Positions 8,329 to 16,539 of a DNA stretch of 64,000 nucleotides are shown here, one piece after another (the stretch's first letter is position 1; each line of letters begins with the position of its first letter). Position numbers and translations under genes: made by a program. The stretch is taken from positions 124,001-188,000 of the forward strand of contig NZ_FNHV01000013.1 in the NCBI RefSeq assembly GCF_900103585.1. The letters run 5' to 3'. The notes under the pieces are model-generated. The model was not told the DNA's origin. It did no database searches and saw nothing but the letters and a program-made list of their open reading frames with translations. The stretch comes from Streptomyces sp. cf386. Its GTDB lineage: Bacteria; Actinomycetota; Actinomycetes; Streptomycetales; Streptomycetaceae.

Positions 8329-9176
8329 TGTCCGCCGACTCCACGGCGGTGCGTCGCAAGCGGGCCGCGACCGCCGGATTCCATCTGAGCGCCGGCGCCC
8401 TGGCCGTCCTGTGGCTGCTGCCCATCGCCCTGGTCGTCGTCACCAGCCTGCGCTCCTTCGACGACATCGCCGCCAACGGACTGGGCAGCCTGCCCCGCTC
8501 CTTCACCCTCGACAACTTCCGCCTGGCCTGGGTCGACGGCGGCCAGGGGCGCGCCCTGGTCAACAGCCTGATCGTCACCGTCCCCTGCGTCCTGGTGACA
8601 CTGGCACTGGCGGCCATGGCCGCGTTCGCCCTCAGCCGCTACGAACTGCCCCTGCGCCGCTCCCTGTTGCTGCTGATGCTCGGCGGCAACCTGCTCCCGC
8701 CGCAGATCCTGCTCATCCCCGTCTCCAAGCTGAGCGAGATGATGGGCGTGTACGACACCCTGCCCGCCCTGATCGGCGTGCAGATCGGTTTCGGCGTCGG
8801 CTTCTACGTCTTCGTCCTGCACGGCTTCATGCGGGCCATCCCCGTCGAGATCCAGCAGGCGGCCGTCGTCGACGGGGCCGGCCCCTGGCAGATCTTCTGG
8901 CGGATCATCCTGCCGCTGACCCGCCCCGCGCTCGCCGCGCTCAGCGCCCTGTCGTTCACCTGGATCTTCAACGACCTGCTGTGGGCGATCACCGTGCTGC
9001 GCAGCGACATCAAGATGCCGATCACCGCGGCCCTCATCGGTCTCCAGGGCCAGTACGTGTCCATGTGGAACGTGATCGCCGCCGGATCCGTCATCGCCGC
9101 CGCCCCCACCGTCGCCGTATTCCTGCGCTTCCAGCGCCACTTCGTGGCCGGCCTGAACCTCGGAGCAGTCAAGTGA
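8328..9176 (+). CDS. sugar ABC transporter permease, MalG/UgpE type
   Basis: A 282-residue permease with six hydrophobic segments and the EAA loop around IQQAAVVDGAGPWQIFWRII followed by LPLTRPALAALS. The ATG at 8328 overlaps the previous TGA and has GGGAGG 7 nt upstream. It should pair with the adjacent permease as the membrane channel of the galactoside importer. Confidence 0.92.
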   Translation: MSADSTAVRRKRAATAGFHLSAGALAVLWLLPIALVVVTSLRSFDDIAANGLGSLPRSFTLDNFRLAWVDGGQGRALVNSLIVTVPCVLVTLALAAMAAFALSRYELPLRRSLLLLMLGGNLLPPQILLIPVSKLSEMMGVYDTLPALIGVQIGFGVGFYVFVLHGFMRAIPVEIQQAAVVDGAGPWQIFWRIILPLTRPALAALSALSFTWIFNDLLWAITVLRSDIKMPITAALIGLQGQYVSMWNVIAAGSVIAAAPTVAVFLRFQRHFVAGLNLGAVK

Positions 9177-11254
9177 CGCCGTCCCAGCGCTGGACCCTGC
9201 GCACCGAACACACCGGCTACACCGTCCGGCTGTCCCCGGACGGACCCTGGGCCGAACTGGACGCCTGGGGCCCGCACGGCGTCGAGACCGGACCGTCGGC
9301 CCTCGACTGGTCCCACCGCACCCATTTCATCACGCCCGCCGACGCCGCCCCGGCCGAGTATCTGCCGTACGGGCTACGGCCGTTCAACGGCGCCGACCTC
9401 GTCGCGAGCCGCCCCGGCCACGAGCGCGGCACGTGGTGGACCTTCACCGGAGCCGAGGCGTCCCCGGACGAGCACAGCCTCCGCCTCACCTTCACCGACG
9501 ACGTCCTCGGCCTGCGCACCACCCTGTGCTACGCCACCGTCCCGGACACCGACGTCCTGCACCGCTGGACCGAACTCACCTGCACGGGACCCGAGGAACT
9601 GCGCCTGGAACGCCTCGACTCGGCCGCCGTGAACATCCCCGTCACCGCTGGTGCCCGCCTCACCTACCTCACCGGACAGTGGTCGCAGGAGTTCCAGCGC
9701 ACCCGACTCGACATCAGCAGAGGCGTGTTCACCATGGGCAGCACCCAGGGCGTGCCCGGCCACGCCTACGCGCCCTGGCTCGCGGTGCAGGACCGGACCA
9801 CCGACGACGCCCCCGCTTACGGTGTCGCCCTGGAGTGGCCCGGCAACTGGCACATCACCGCCGAGGCCGAACCCGGCGGCGCGGTCCGGGTACGGGCCGG
9901 GCGGGTGCCCCACGAAGGAGCCGTCGTCCTGGCCCCCGGCGCCACCCTGACCACACCTCGCCTCGCCTGCGCGATGAGCCCGGACGGCCTGGACGGTCTG
10001 TCCCGTGTCTGGCACCGCTACGACCGCCGGCTCGCCGGCGACCGCCTGCGGCGCCCCCGCAAGGTCCTCTACAACTCCTGGGAGGCCACCGGCTTCGACG
10101 TCGACGCGGCCGGCCAGCTCGAACTCGCCAAAGTCGCGGCCGACATCGGAGCGGAGCTGTTCGTCGTCGACGACGGGTGGTTCACCGGCCGCGGCGACGA
10201 CACAGTCGGACTCGGCGACTGGTATCCGGACCCGGTCGCCTTCCCGCAGGGCTTCGACCGGTTCGTCGACGACGTGCGCGGCCTGGGCCTGGACTTCGGT
10301 CTGTGGGTCGAGCCCGAGGCGGTGAGTCCTGCCAGCCGTCTTAACGCCGAACACCCCGACTGGGTCTATCGCATCGACGACCGGCCCGCCCGCCTGATCC
10401 GCAACCAGCTCCTGCTCGACCTCGGCCGTACCGACGTCCAGGAATTCGTGATCGGCACCCTGGACCGGCTCCTCGGTACCTACGCCATCGGCTACCTCAA
10501 GTGGGACATGAACCGCCCGCCCACCGAACGCGGCCGACCCGGCGCCGGGCACGTCGACCTCGACGCCGAGCACGTCGCCGGATACCTGCGCGTCCTGGAC
10601 CACCTGCGCACCGCCCACCCCGACGTCACCGTCGAGGGCTGCGCGGGCGGCGGCGGCCGTGTCGACCACGCGACGCTGGCCCGCACCGACATCGTCTGGC
10701 CCAGCGACAACACCGCCCCGCTGGACCGGCTGACCGTCCAGCACGGCTTCCTGCACGCCCACGCACCGCACGTCATGAGCTCGTGGGTCACCGACGCACC
10801 GGGCATCTTCGACCCGCGCCCGCGCAGCCTCGCCTTCCGCTTCGTGAACGCCATGTGCGGAGTGCTGGGCATCGGGGCCGACCTGCGTGAGTGGACCCCG
10901 GAGCAGCGGGCCGAGGCCGCGCGGTGGGTCGCCCGCTACAAGGAGGTGCGGGACGTCATCCACCACGGAGAGACCCGGCTGCTCGGCTCCCCGGCGGACA
11001 CGACCTGCGGGGTGCAGTACGACGCCGGTGACCGCACGGTCGTCGCCGCGCTGAGCACCGGGCGCCTCGACGGCGCCCCGCTCGTGCCCGGACGGCCCGA
11101 CCGGCTCCGGCTGCGGGGGCTGGACCCGGCGGCCCGCTATCGGGACACGGCGACGGGGACGACGTACGGCGGAGCCCATCTGCTGCACTACGGGCTGCCC
11201 TTCGCCTGGAGTGCCGATCATGATGCCGACCTGGTGGTACTGACACGGCAGTGA
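9173..11254 (+). CDS. GH36 alpha-galactosidase (no signal peptide)
   Basis: A 693-residue enzyme with the GH36 layout: an N-terminal beta-supersandwich, a central barrel beginning near PRKVLYNSWEATGFDV, and a C-terminal beta domain. The likely nucleophile is Asp445 in YLKWDMNR and the acid/base Asp512 in WPSDNTAP. The substrate-loop signature CAGGGGRVD also fits. The GTG at 9173 overlaps the preceding TGA (GTGA) and has GGAG 8 nt upstream. With no signal peptide it should hydrolyse imported alpha-galactosides in the cytoplasm, complementing the secreted GH27. Confidence 0.93.
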   Translation: MTPSQRWTLRTEHTGYTVRLSPDGPWAELDAWGPHGVETGPSALDWSHRTHFITPADAAPAEYLPYGLRPFNGADLVASRPGHERGTWWTFTGAEASPDEHSLRLTFTDDVLGLRTTLCYATVPDTDVLHRWTELTCTGPEELRLERLDSAAVNIPVTAGARLTYLTGQWSQEFQRTRLDISRGVFTMGSTQGVPGHAYAPWLAVQDRTTDDAPAYGVALEWPGNWHITAEAEPGGAVRVRAGRVPHEGAVVLAPGATLTTPRLACAMSPDGLDGLSRVWHRYDRRLAGDRLRRPRKVLYNSWEATGFDVDAAGQLELAKVAADIGAELFVVDDGWFTGRGDDTVGLGDWYPDPVAFPQGFDRFVDDVRGLGLDFGLWVEPEAVSPASRLNAEHPDWVYRIDDRPARLIRNQLLLDLGRTDVQEFVIGTLDRLLGTYAIGYLKWDMNRPPTERGRPGAGHVDLDAEHVAGYLRVLDHLRTAHPDVTVEGCAGGGGRVDHATLARTDIVWPSDNTAPLDRLTVQHGFLHAHAPHVMSSWVTDAPGIFDPRPRSLAFRFVNAMCGVLGIGADLREWTPEQRAEAARWVARYKEVRDVIHHGETRLLGSPADTTCGVQYDAGDRTVVAALSTGRLDGAPLVPGRPDRLRLRGLDPAARYRDTATGTTYGGAHLLHYGLPFAWSADHDADLVVLTRQ

Positions 11255-11345
11255 GCCGCATATGTTTCCCGCACGGCCCGTACTCGCTCAGCGAGCTCAC
11301 GAAGGCACGAAGGACATGAAGGACACGAAAGGAGTCGACCCCACG

Positions 11346-12119
11346 ATGGATCAGTCCCCTCGCAGGCCCGGCGGCCGCTTCGCCGGCCGCACGGCCGTGG
11401 TCACCGGCGCGGCCTCCGGCATCGGAGCCGCCACCGCCGAACGCCTGGCCGAGGAGGGAGCCGCCGTCGTGCTCGCCGACGTGGCGGAGGAGGGCGGCGC
11501 GGCGGTGGCCGAACGGATCGCGAGGGACGGTGGCCGGGCCCGGTTCGTGCGGGCCGATGTGGCGGCGGAGGACGATTGGCGCCGGCTCGTGGCAGCCGCC
11601 CACGCCTTCGGGCCCGTGGACGTCCTCGTCAGCAACGCCTTCACCGTCGACGTGGCCCCGGCGCACGAACTGACCCTGGAGTCGTGGCAGCGGCAGCTCG
11701 CCGTCAACGTGACCGCGAGCTTCCTCGGCTTCCGGGCGGTGCTTCCCGATCTGCGGGCCCGGCGGGGAGCGGCGGTGCTGACCTCGTCCGTCCACGCGCG
11801 CATGGGCATCCCCGGTCACCCTGCCTACGCCGCGTCCAAGGGCGCCCTGCTGTCCCTGTGCGGCCAGCTCGCCGTCGAGTACGGGCCCGAGGTCCGGGTC
11901 AACGCCGTCGTGCCGGGGCCGATCCTGACGGCGGCCTGGGACCGGGTGCCGCCCGAGGAACGCGAGCGCAGCGTCGCCGAGACGGCGGCCCGTCGCTTCG
12001 GCACCCCGGATGAAGTGGCCGCGGCCATCGCCTTCCTCAGCGCCGGCGAAGCCTCCTTCATCACCGGGACGAGCCTCGTCGTAGACGGGGGCTGGAGCGT
12101 CGTGAAGGCCTCGGCATGA
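11346..12119 (+). CDS. SDR family sugar dehydrogenase (candidate galactose 1-dehydrogenase)
   Basis: A 257-residue classical short-chain dehydrogenase. It has the cofactor motif TGAASGIG, the LVSNA segment (in place of the usual NNAG), catalytic Ser148 (TSSVH), Tyr161 and Lys165 (YAASK), and a C-terminal ITGTSLVVDGG. Context with galactonate dehydratase, lactonase, KDPGal aldolase and a sugar kinase suggests NAD(P)-dependent oxidation of D-galactose to galactonolactone. That substrate is inferred. The ATG at 11346 follows AAAGGAG at 11 nt. An ATG at 11316 with GAAGG upstream is an alternative. About 90 bp separate it from the GH36 gene. Confidence 0.85.
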   Translation: MDQSPRRPGGRFAGRTAVVTGAASGIGAATAERLAEEGAAVVLADVAEEGGAAVAERIARDGGRARFVRADVAAEDDWRRLVAAAHAFGPVDVLVSNAFTVDVAPAHELTLESWQRQLAVNVTASFLGFRAVLPDLRARRGAAVLTSSVHARMGIPGHPAYAASKGALLSLCGQLAVEYGPEVRVNAVVPGPILTAAWDRVPPEERERSVAETAARRFGTPDEVAAAIAFLSAGEASFITGTSLVVDGGWSVVKASA

Positions 12120-12159
12120 CCACCGCAGTCCCCACTCACCGGCAGAAAGGCTGTACGAC

Positions 12160-12930
12160 ATGACGCCCTACGCCCGCCGCGGCGTGCACGGCCAGACCGT
12201 GGAGGCCCTCGCCCGCCGCATCCTGGGCGGACAGATCCCCGAGGGAGCCACGCTCGACCTGGTGGCGCTGCAGAGCGAGTTGGACGTCAGTCTCACCGCC
12301 CTGCGCGAGTCCCTGAAGGTGCTGGCCGCCAAGGGCATGGTCGACGCCCGCCAGAAACGCGGCACGTTCGTCAGGGCCCGCGCCGACTGGAACCTGCTCG
12401 ACGCCGACGTACTGCGCTGGCAGTTCGAGGGCGCCGACCACGCCACCGACGCCGACCGGACGCTGCTGCGCAACCTCTCCGAGGTGCGTGCCATCGTCGA
12501 ACCGGCCGCGGTACGCCTGGCCGCCGAGCGCCGCACCGACGCCGACCTGACCGCCCTGGAGGCGGCGTTGGAGGCGATGGGGGAGCGAGGCGCCGACCCG
12601 GGGCAGGCCGTGGACGCCGACCTCGCCTTCCACCGCGCCCTGCTCGCCGCCACCCACAACGAGCTGCTCGAACGCATGGAGATGGTCATCGAGCCGGGCC
12701 TCGCCCACCGCGACCGCATCGTGCACAGCCACCCGCACAGCGAGGACCCCGTACCGGCCCACCGCGCCGTCCTGGACGCCGTACGCGACCAGGACCCGCG
12801 GGCGGCCGAGGCGGCGATGCGGGCCCTGCTCGCCCAGGCCGGACGCGACCTGGACCGGATCGACGGCCCCGACGACACGATCCCGGGCGACGCGATTCCC
12901 GACGACACGAAAGGCGCCGGCGGCAAGTGA
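12160..12930 (+). CDS. GntR/FCD family transcriptional regulator (DgoR-like)
   Basis: A 256-residue regulator. An N-terminal winged helix-turn-helix (VEALARRILGGQIPEGATLD then LRESLKVLAAKGMVDARQKRGTFV) is followed by an all-helical FCD ligand domain with the metal or ligand-binding residues DLAFHRALLAATHN and PVPAHRAVLDAV. The final 25 residues are a short Asp/Thr/Pro-rich tail. It stands directly before dgoD with a GTGA overlap, the arrangement expected for a repressor that senses galactonate or KDGal (inferred by analogy with E. coli DgoR). Its operators may include the AT-rich palindrome before GH27 or the sites before GH95. Confidence 0.88.
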   Translation: MTPYARRGVHGQTVEALARRILGGQIPEGATLDLVALQSELDVSLTALRESLKVLAAKGMVDARQKRGTFVRARADWNLLDADVLRWQFEGADHATDADRTLLRNLSEVRAIVEPAAVRLAAERRTDADLTALEAALEAMGERGADPGQAVDADLAFHRALLAATHNELLERMEMVIEPGLAHRDRIVHSHPHSEDPVPAHRAVLDAVRDQDPRAAEAAMRALLAQAGRDLDRIDGPDDTIPGDAIPDDTKGAGGK

Positions 12931-14072
12931 AGATCACTCGAATAGAAACCTTCCTGGTCCCGCCGCGCTGGCTGTTCTGCCGGATCGAGACCGACGACGG
13001 CGTGGTCGGCTGGGGCGAACCCGTCGTCGAGGGCCGCGCCGAGGTGGTACGCGCCGCCGTGGACGTGCTCGCCGAGTACCTCGTCGGCCAGGACCCGCTG
13101 CGCATCCAGGACCACTGGCAGGTCCTCACCAAGGGCGGCTTCTACCGCGGCGGCCCCGTCCTCTCCAGCGCCGTCGCCGGCCTCGACCAGGCCCTCTGGG
13201 ACATCGCGGGCAAGACCTACGGCGCCCCCGTGCACGCCCTGCTGGGCGGTCCCGTGCGTGAACGTGTCCGCGTCTACGCCTGGGTCGGCGGCGACGAACC
13301 CGCCGAGCTCGCCGAACAAATAGCCGCCCAGGTGGACGCCGGTTTCACCGCGGTCAAGATGAACGCCGCGGGCGCCACCGCGCCGATCGCCACCGCGGCC
13401 GAGACGGCTGCCGTCGTCGCCCGGGTGGCCGCCGCCCGTGACGCCCTCGGCCCCGACCGCGACGTCGCCGTCGACTTCCACGGCCGCTTCACCGCCGCGA
13501 GCGCCCGCCGCGTCCTGGCCGAACTCGCCCCGCTGCACCCGCTGTTCGTGGAGGAACCCGTACTCCCCGAACACGGTCACCTGCTGCCCGGCCTGGTCGC
13601 CGCGACCCCGATCCCCCTCGCCACCGGCGAACGCCTCTACTCGCGCGCCGAGTTCCTGCCCGCCCTCACCGCGGGCATCGCCGTCGCCCAGCCCGACCTG
13701 TCCCACGCCGGCGGCATCTCCGAGGTCCACCGCATCGCCTCCCTCGCCGACACCTACGGCGCCCAGCTCGCCCCGCACTGCCCCCTCGGCCCGATCGCGC
13801 TCGCCGCCAGCCTCCAAGTCGCGTTCGCCACCCCGAACTTCCTGATCCAGGAACAGAGCCGAGGCATCCACTACAACAAGGACGCCGACCTGCTCTCCTA
13901 CCTGGCCGACCCCGCCCCGTTCCGCTTCGTGGACGGACACGCACCCCGCAACACCGCGCCCGGCCTGGGCATCACCATCGACGAGGTGGCCGTACGCGCC
14001 GCGGACCGCACCGGACACGCCTGGCGCAACCCGGTCTGGCGGCACTCCGACGACTCCTTCGCCGAGTGGTGA
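12927..14072 (+). CDS. dgoD: D-galactonate dehydratase
   Basis: A 381-residue member of the mandelate racemase branch of the enolase superfamily, almost the same length as E. coli DgoD (382). Metal ligands Asp183, Glu209 and Glu235 and catalytic His185 (DFHGR) fall at the same residue numbers as the E. coli enzyme; the second catalytic His is 284 (APHCPLGP). Diagnostic segments GFYRGGP, LSHAGGISE, EQSRGIHYNK and WRNPVWRHSDDSFAEW also fit. It dehydrates D-galactonate to 2-keto-3-deoxygalactonate. The GTG start overlaps the regulator stop (GTGA). Confidence 0.95.
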   Translation: MKITRIETFLVPPRWLFCRIETDDGVVGWGEPVVEGRAEVVRAAVDVLAEYLVGQDPLRIQDHWQVLTKGGFYRGGPVLSSAVAGLDQALWDIAGKTYGAPVHALLGGPVRERVRVYAWVGGDEPAELAEQIAAQVDAGFTAVKMNAAGATAPIATAAETAAVVARVAAARDALGPDRDVAVDFHGRFTAASARRVLAELAPLHPLFVEEPVLPEHGHLLPGLVAATPIPLATGERLYSRAEFLPALTAGIAVAQPDLSHAGGISEVHRIASLADTYGAQLAPHCPLGPIALAASLQVAFATPNFLIQEQSRGIHYNKDADLLSYLADPAPFRFVDGHAPRNTAPGLGITIDEVAVRAADRTGHAWRNPVWRHSDDSFAEW

Positions 14073-14923
14073 CGTCGGTGCTGGAGATCACCACCGACCC
14101 CGCGCACGGCGGCCGATGGACGTCCCTGCGCTCACCCGGCCGCGAATGGCTCTGGCACCGCACGGCACCGGAACGCGACAAGGCCGTCCCGGGCGACGCC
14201 TTCGTGGACGCGGGCGGGCTGGAGGAGTGCGTCCCCACGGTCCGCGGCCTGCCCGACCACGGAGACGTCTGGTCGCGCCCGTGGACCCGGACCGGCGACA
14301 CCGAACACGTCCAGGCCGAGTCCTTCACCCTCGCCCGGACCGTCCGCGCCACGGCCGACGGGGCCCAGGTCGACTACACCCTCACCGCGCGGCCCGGCTT
14401 CCGCTTCGTGTGGGCCGCGCACGCGCTGCTGGACCTCTCCCGGGACGCCACCCTGCACATGTCCTCCGACGCCACCACCCGTCTGTTCCCCGAGGCCGCC
14501 CCACTCGTGGGCGACAACTGGCCCACCGGAGCACCCTGGATCACCGGCCGCTGGCCCACACCACATGGACTGCCCCTCCACCGACTCGGACCCGACGACG
14601 GCACCGCGGTCGGAGCCGTGGTCGACACGGCGCTGTGCTGTGTGCACGACGGCGGCGACCGACTGGCCCTGGAACTGCGGGCGGACGGACAACCCGTGTC
14701 GATCGCCCTGTGGCGCAACCTCGCCGGCTACCCCCAGCCGCACCCCTACCGGAGCACGGGCGTGGAACCCATGCTCGGCCGGGTCTTCGACCTCGCCGAC
14801 GCGGGACCCGACGACGCGGCCCGCGTACCGGCGTCGGGCGAGATCCGCTGGCGACTTGCGCTGACCGCTGCCTGCCGATGCGCCTCGCCCACCCCCCAGA
14901 AGGAGCACCGTCCGTGGACCTGA
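14069..14923 (+). CDS. aldose 1-epimerase-like (galactose mutarotase fold) protein
   Basis: A 284-residue protein with the beta-sandwich pattern of galactose mutarotase-like proteins: HGGRWTSLRSPGREWLWHR, AGGLEECVPTVRG, GFRFVWAAHALLDL. The GTG at 14069 overlaps the dgoD stop (GTGA). The role is probably anomer conversion of galactose or a related sugar before the C1-oxidising dehydrogenase (inferred). The usual catalytic His/Glu pair of true mutarotases was not securely placed, so it may be a divergent relative. Its last few codons overlap the start of the aldolase gene. Confidence 0.7.
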   Translation: MTSVLEITTDPAHGGRWTSLRSPGREWLWHRTAPERDKAVPGDAFVDAGGLEECVPTVRGLPDHGDVWSRPWTRTGDTEHVQAESFTLARTVRATADGAQVDYTLTARPGFRFVWAAHALLDLSRDATLHMSSDATTRLFPEAAPLVGDNWPTGAPWITGRWPTPHGLPLHRLGPDDGTAVGAVVDTALCCVHDGGDRLALELRADGQPVSIALWRNLAGYPQPHPYRSTGVEPMLGRVFDLADAGPDDAARVPASGEIRWRLALTAACRCASPTPQKEHRPWT

Positions 14924-15546
14924 CAGCCGCGCTGGCCACTCACCGTCTGGTCGCCATCGTGCGGGGCGACGACCCCGACGCCGCGTTGCACACCGTGCTG
15001 GCCCTGGTCGAGGAGGGCGTCGACCTGGTCGAGGTCTCGCTCTCCGGCAAGGACGCCCTCTCCGTCATCGAACGCGCCCGGCACGCCCTCGGCCCCGACC
15101 GCCCCCTCGGCGTGGGCACCGTCCTGACCGCCGAGGACGCCCGCGCCGCACACAGCGCCGGAGCCGACTTCGCGGTCACCCCGGGGCTCGGCGACGGCAT
15201 CGGTGCCGCACGGGAGCTGGGCATGCCCGTCCTCGCCGGTGTGCTGACCCCGACCGAGATCATCGCCGCGCAGGCCATGGGAGTGGCCGCGCTGAAGATC
15301 TTCCCGATCGCGCAGTCCGGGGGAGCTGCCTATCTGAAGGCGCTGCGCGGCCCGTTCCCGGACACTCCGTTCGTCCCGGTGGGCGGGGTCGACGAGGCCG
15401 TCGCCCGCGCCTGTCTCGCGGCCGGTGCCCTCGCGGTCGGCGTCGGCTCACCCCTCGTCGGCGACGCCGCCGAGGGCGGCAGCATCACCGCACTCAGGGA
15501 ACGCGCCCGCCTGTTCCGCACCCTCGTGGCGGAGGCGACGCCATGA
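14914..15546 (+). CDS. dgoA: 2-keto-3-deoxy-6-phosphogalactonate/gluconate aldolase
   Basis: A 210-residue class I KDPG/KDPGal aldolase. Lys128 in ALKIFPI is the Schiff-base lysine and Glu40 in LVEVSLSG the catalytic acid. GVGTVLT, ADFAVTPGL, PVLAGVLTPTE and FVPVGGV are the conserved barrel segments. It cleaves KDPGal (or KDPG) to pyruvate and glyceraldehyde-3-phosphate. The GTG at 14914 has AAGGAG 8 nt upstream and starts inside the preceding gene. The context favours the galactonate pathway, though such enzymes can take both epimers. Confidence 0.9.
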   Translation: MDLTAALATHRLVAIVRGDDPDAALHTVLALVEEGVDLVEVSLSGKDALSVIERARHALGPDRPLGVGTVLTAEDARAAHSAGADFAVTPGLGDGIGAARELGMPVLAGVLTPTEIIAAQAMGVAALKIFPIAQSGGAAYLKALRGPFPDTPFVPVGGVDEAVARACLAAGALAVGVGSPLVGDAAEGGSITALRERARLFRTLVAEATP

Positions 15547-16436
15547 CCGCCGACCTGCGCCCCGACCGCCCCGACCGCCTGGAACTGGGCGAGGGCATCC
15601 GCTGGACCGGCACCGACGTCGTCCTCGTCGACATCCTCGCCGGCCGCCTGCTGTCCGCTCCGCACGACCCGACGGCGCCCCTGCGCACCATGGCCCAACT
15701 CCCCGTCCCCCTGGGCGCCGTGGCCCCCGTCGCCGGTCGGTACGGCACCTGGATCGCCGCCGCGGGCACCGGCATCTGCCTGCTCCGCCCCGACAGCACG
15801 GTCGACTGGCTGGCACGGCCGGAGGAGAACGCCGGGACGCGTATGCGCATGAACGACGCCGTCGCCGACCCGTTCGGCCGGTTCTGGGCGGGAAGCATGG
15901 CGTACGACGCCGAGGAGGGCGCCGGTTCGCTGTACCGGGTCGACCGGGACGGCACGGTCGTACGGGTGCTGGAGGGCATCACCGTGCCCAACGGACCGGC
16001 GTTCACTCCCGACGGCAGCCTCATGTACCTCGCCGACAGCGCTCGGGGCGTCATCCGGCGCTACCCCGTGGACCCCGTGACGGCCGACCTCGGCACGCCG
16101 GAGGAGTTCCTGACGATCCGTGAGGGCAGCCCCGACGGCATGGTGGTCGACGTCGAAGGCGCCGTGTGGATCGCCGTCTGGGGCACCGGCACCGTCCGCC
16201 GTCATCTGCCGGACGGCACGCTCGACCGCACGCTGTGGCTGTCGGCACGGCAGCCGGCCGGTGTGTGCCTCGTCCAGGACGTCCTGCACATCACGACGGC
16301 CCACGTGGGCCTGGCCGACCCGGGTGACGACGACGGCGCCCTGTTCACCGCCCGCGTGGCCGTGCCCGGCACCCCGACACCCGCCTGCCGGCTCGACACC
16401 GCCCGGCTTCCTTCGCTCACCGGGGGGCCGGCGTGA
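15543..16436 (+). CDS. SMP-30/gluconolactonase family sugar lactonase
   Basis: A 297-residue six-bladed beta-propeller of the regucalcin/gluconolactonase family. A metal-binding Glu17 lies in LELGEGIRW, and MRMNDAVADPFGRFW, VPNGPAFTPDG and SPDGMVVDVEGAVWIAVWG hold the remaining typical ligands. It should hydrolyse the aldonolactone made by the SDR to the acid used by DgoD. The ATG overlaps the aldolase stop (ATGA). Confidence 0.88.
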   Translation: MTADLRPDRPDRLELGEGIRWTGTDVVLVDILAGRLLSAPHDPTAPLRTMAQLPVPLGAVAPVAGRYGTWIAAAGTGICLLRPDSTVDWLARPEENAGTRMRMNDAVADPFGRFWAGSMAYDAEEGAGSLYRVDRDGTVVRVLEGITVPNGPAFTPDGSLMYLADSARGVIRRYPVDPVTADLGTPEEFLTIREGSPDGMVVDVEGAVWIAVWGTGTVRRHLPDGTLDRTLWLSARQPAGVCLVQDVLHITTAHVGLADPGDDDGALFTARVAVPGTPTPACRLDTARLPSLTGGPA

Positions 16437-16516
16437 CCGCGGTTCGTCGGGGATCCGGTGTGACGGCCCCTCTTCGGGGATCCGCCATGACGCCGCTCGT
16501 CCGGGACCCGGCGTGA
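16433..16516 (+). CDS. mini-ORF linking lactonase and kinase genes
   Basis: A 27-codon reading frame. Its GTG overlaps the lactonase stop (GTGA at 16433-16436), and its own TGA (16514-16516) overlaps the GTG of the kinase (GTGA at 16513). It consists of three copies of a nine-codon repeat (VTAVRRGSG / VTAPLRGSA / MTPLVRDPA). It may be translated as a coupling relay between the two genes rather than encode a functional peptide. Confidence 0.4.
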   Translation: MTAVRRGSGVTAPLRGSAMTPLVRDPA

Positions 16517-16539
16517 CCGCCGCGCACCGGGACCCCGGC
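16433..16539 (+). repeat. four tandem 27-bp imperfect repeats, each bearing a start codon
   Basis: Units begin at 16433 (GTG), 16460 (GTG), 16487 (ATG) and 16513 (GTG), and another start codon, ATG, stands at 16540. Each unit ends with a GGGGATCC- or GGGACCC-like stretch before the next start. Spacings are 27, 27, 26 and 27 nt, so a 1-bp loss in unit three shifts the first three units out of the kinase frame. Confidence 0.75.
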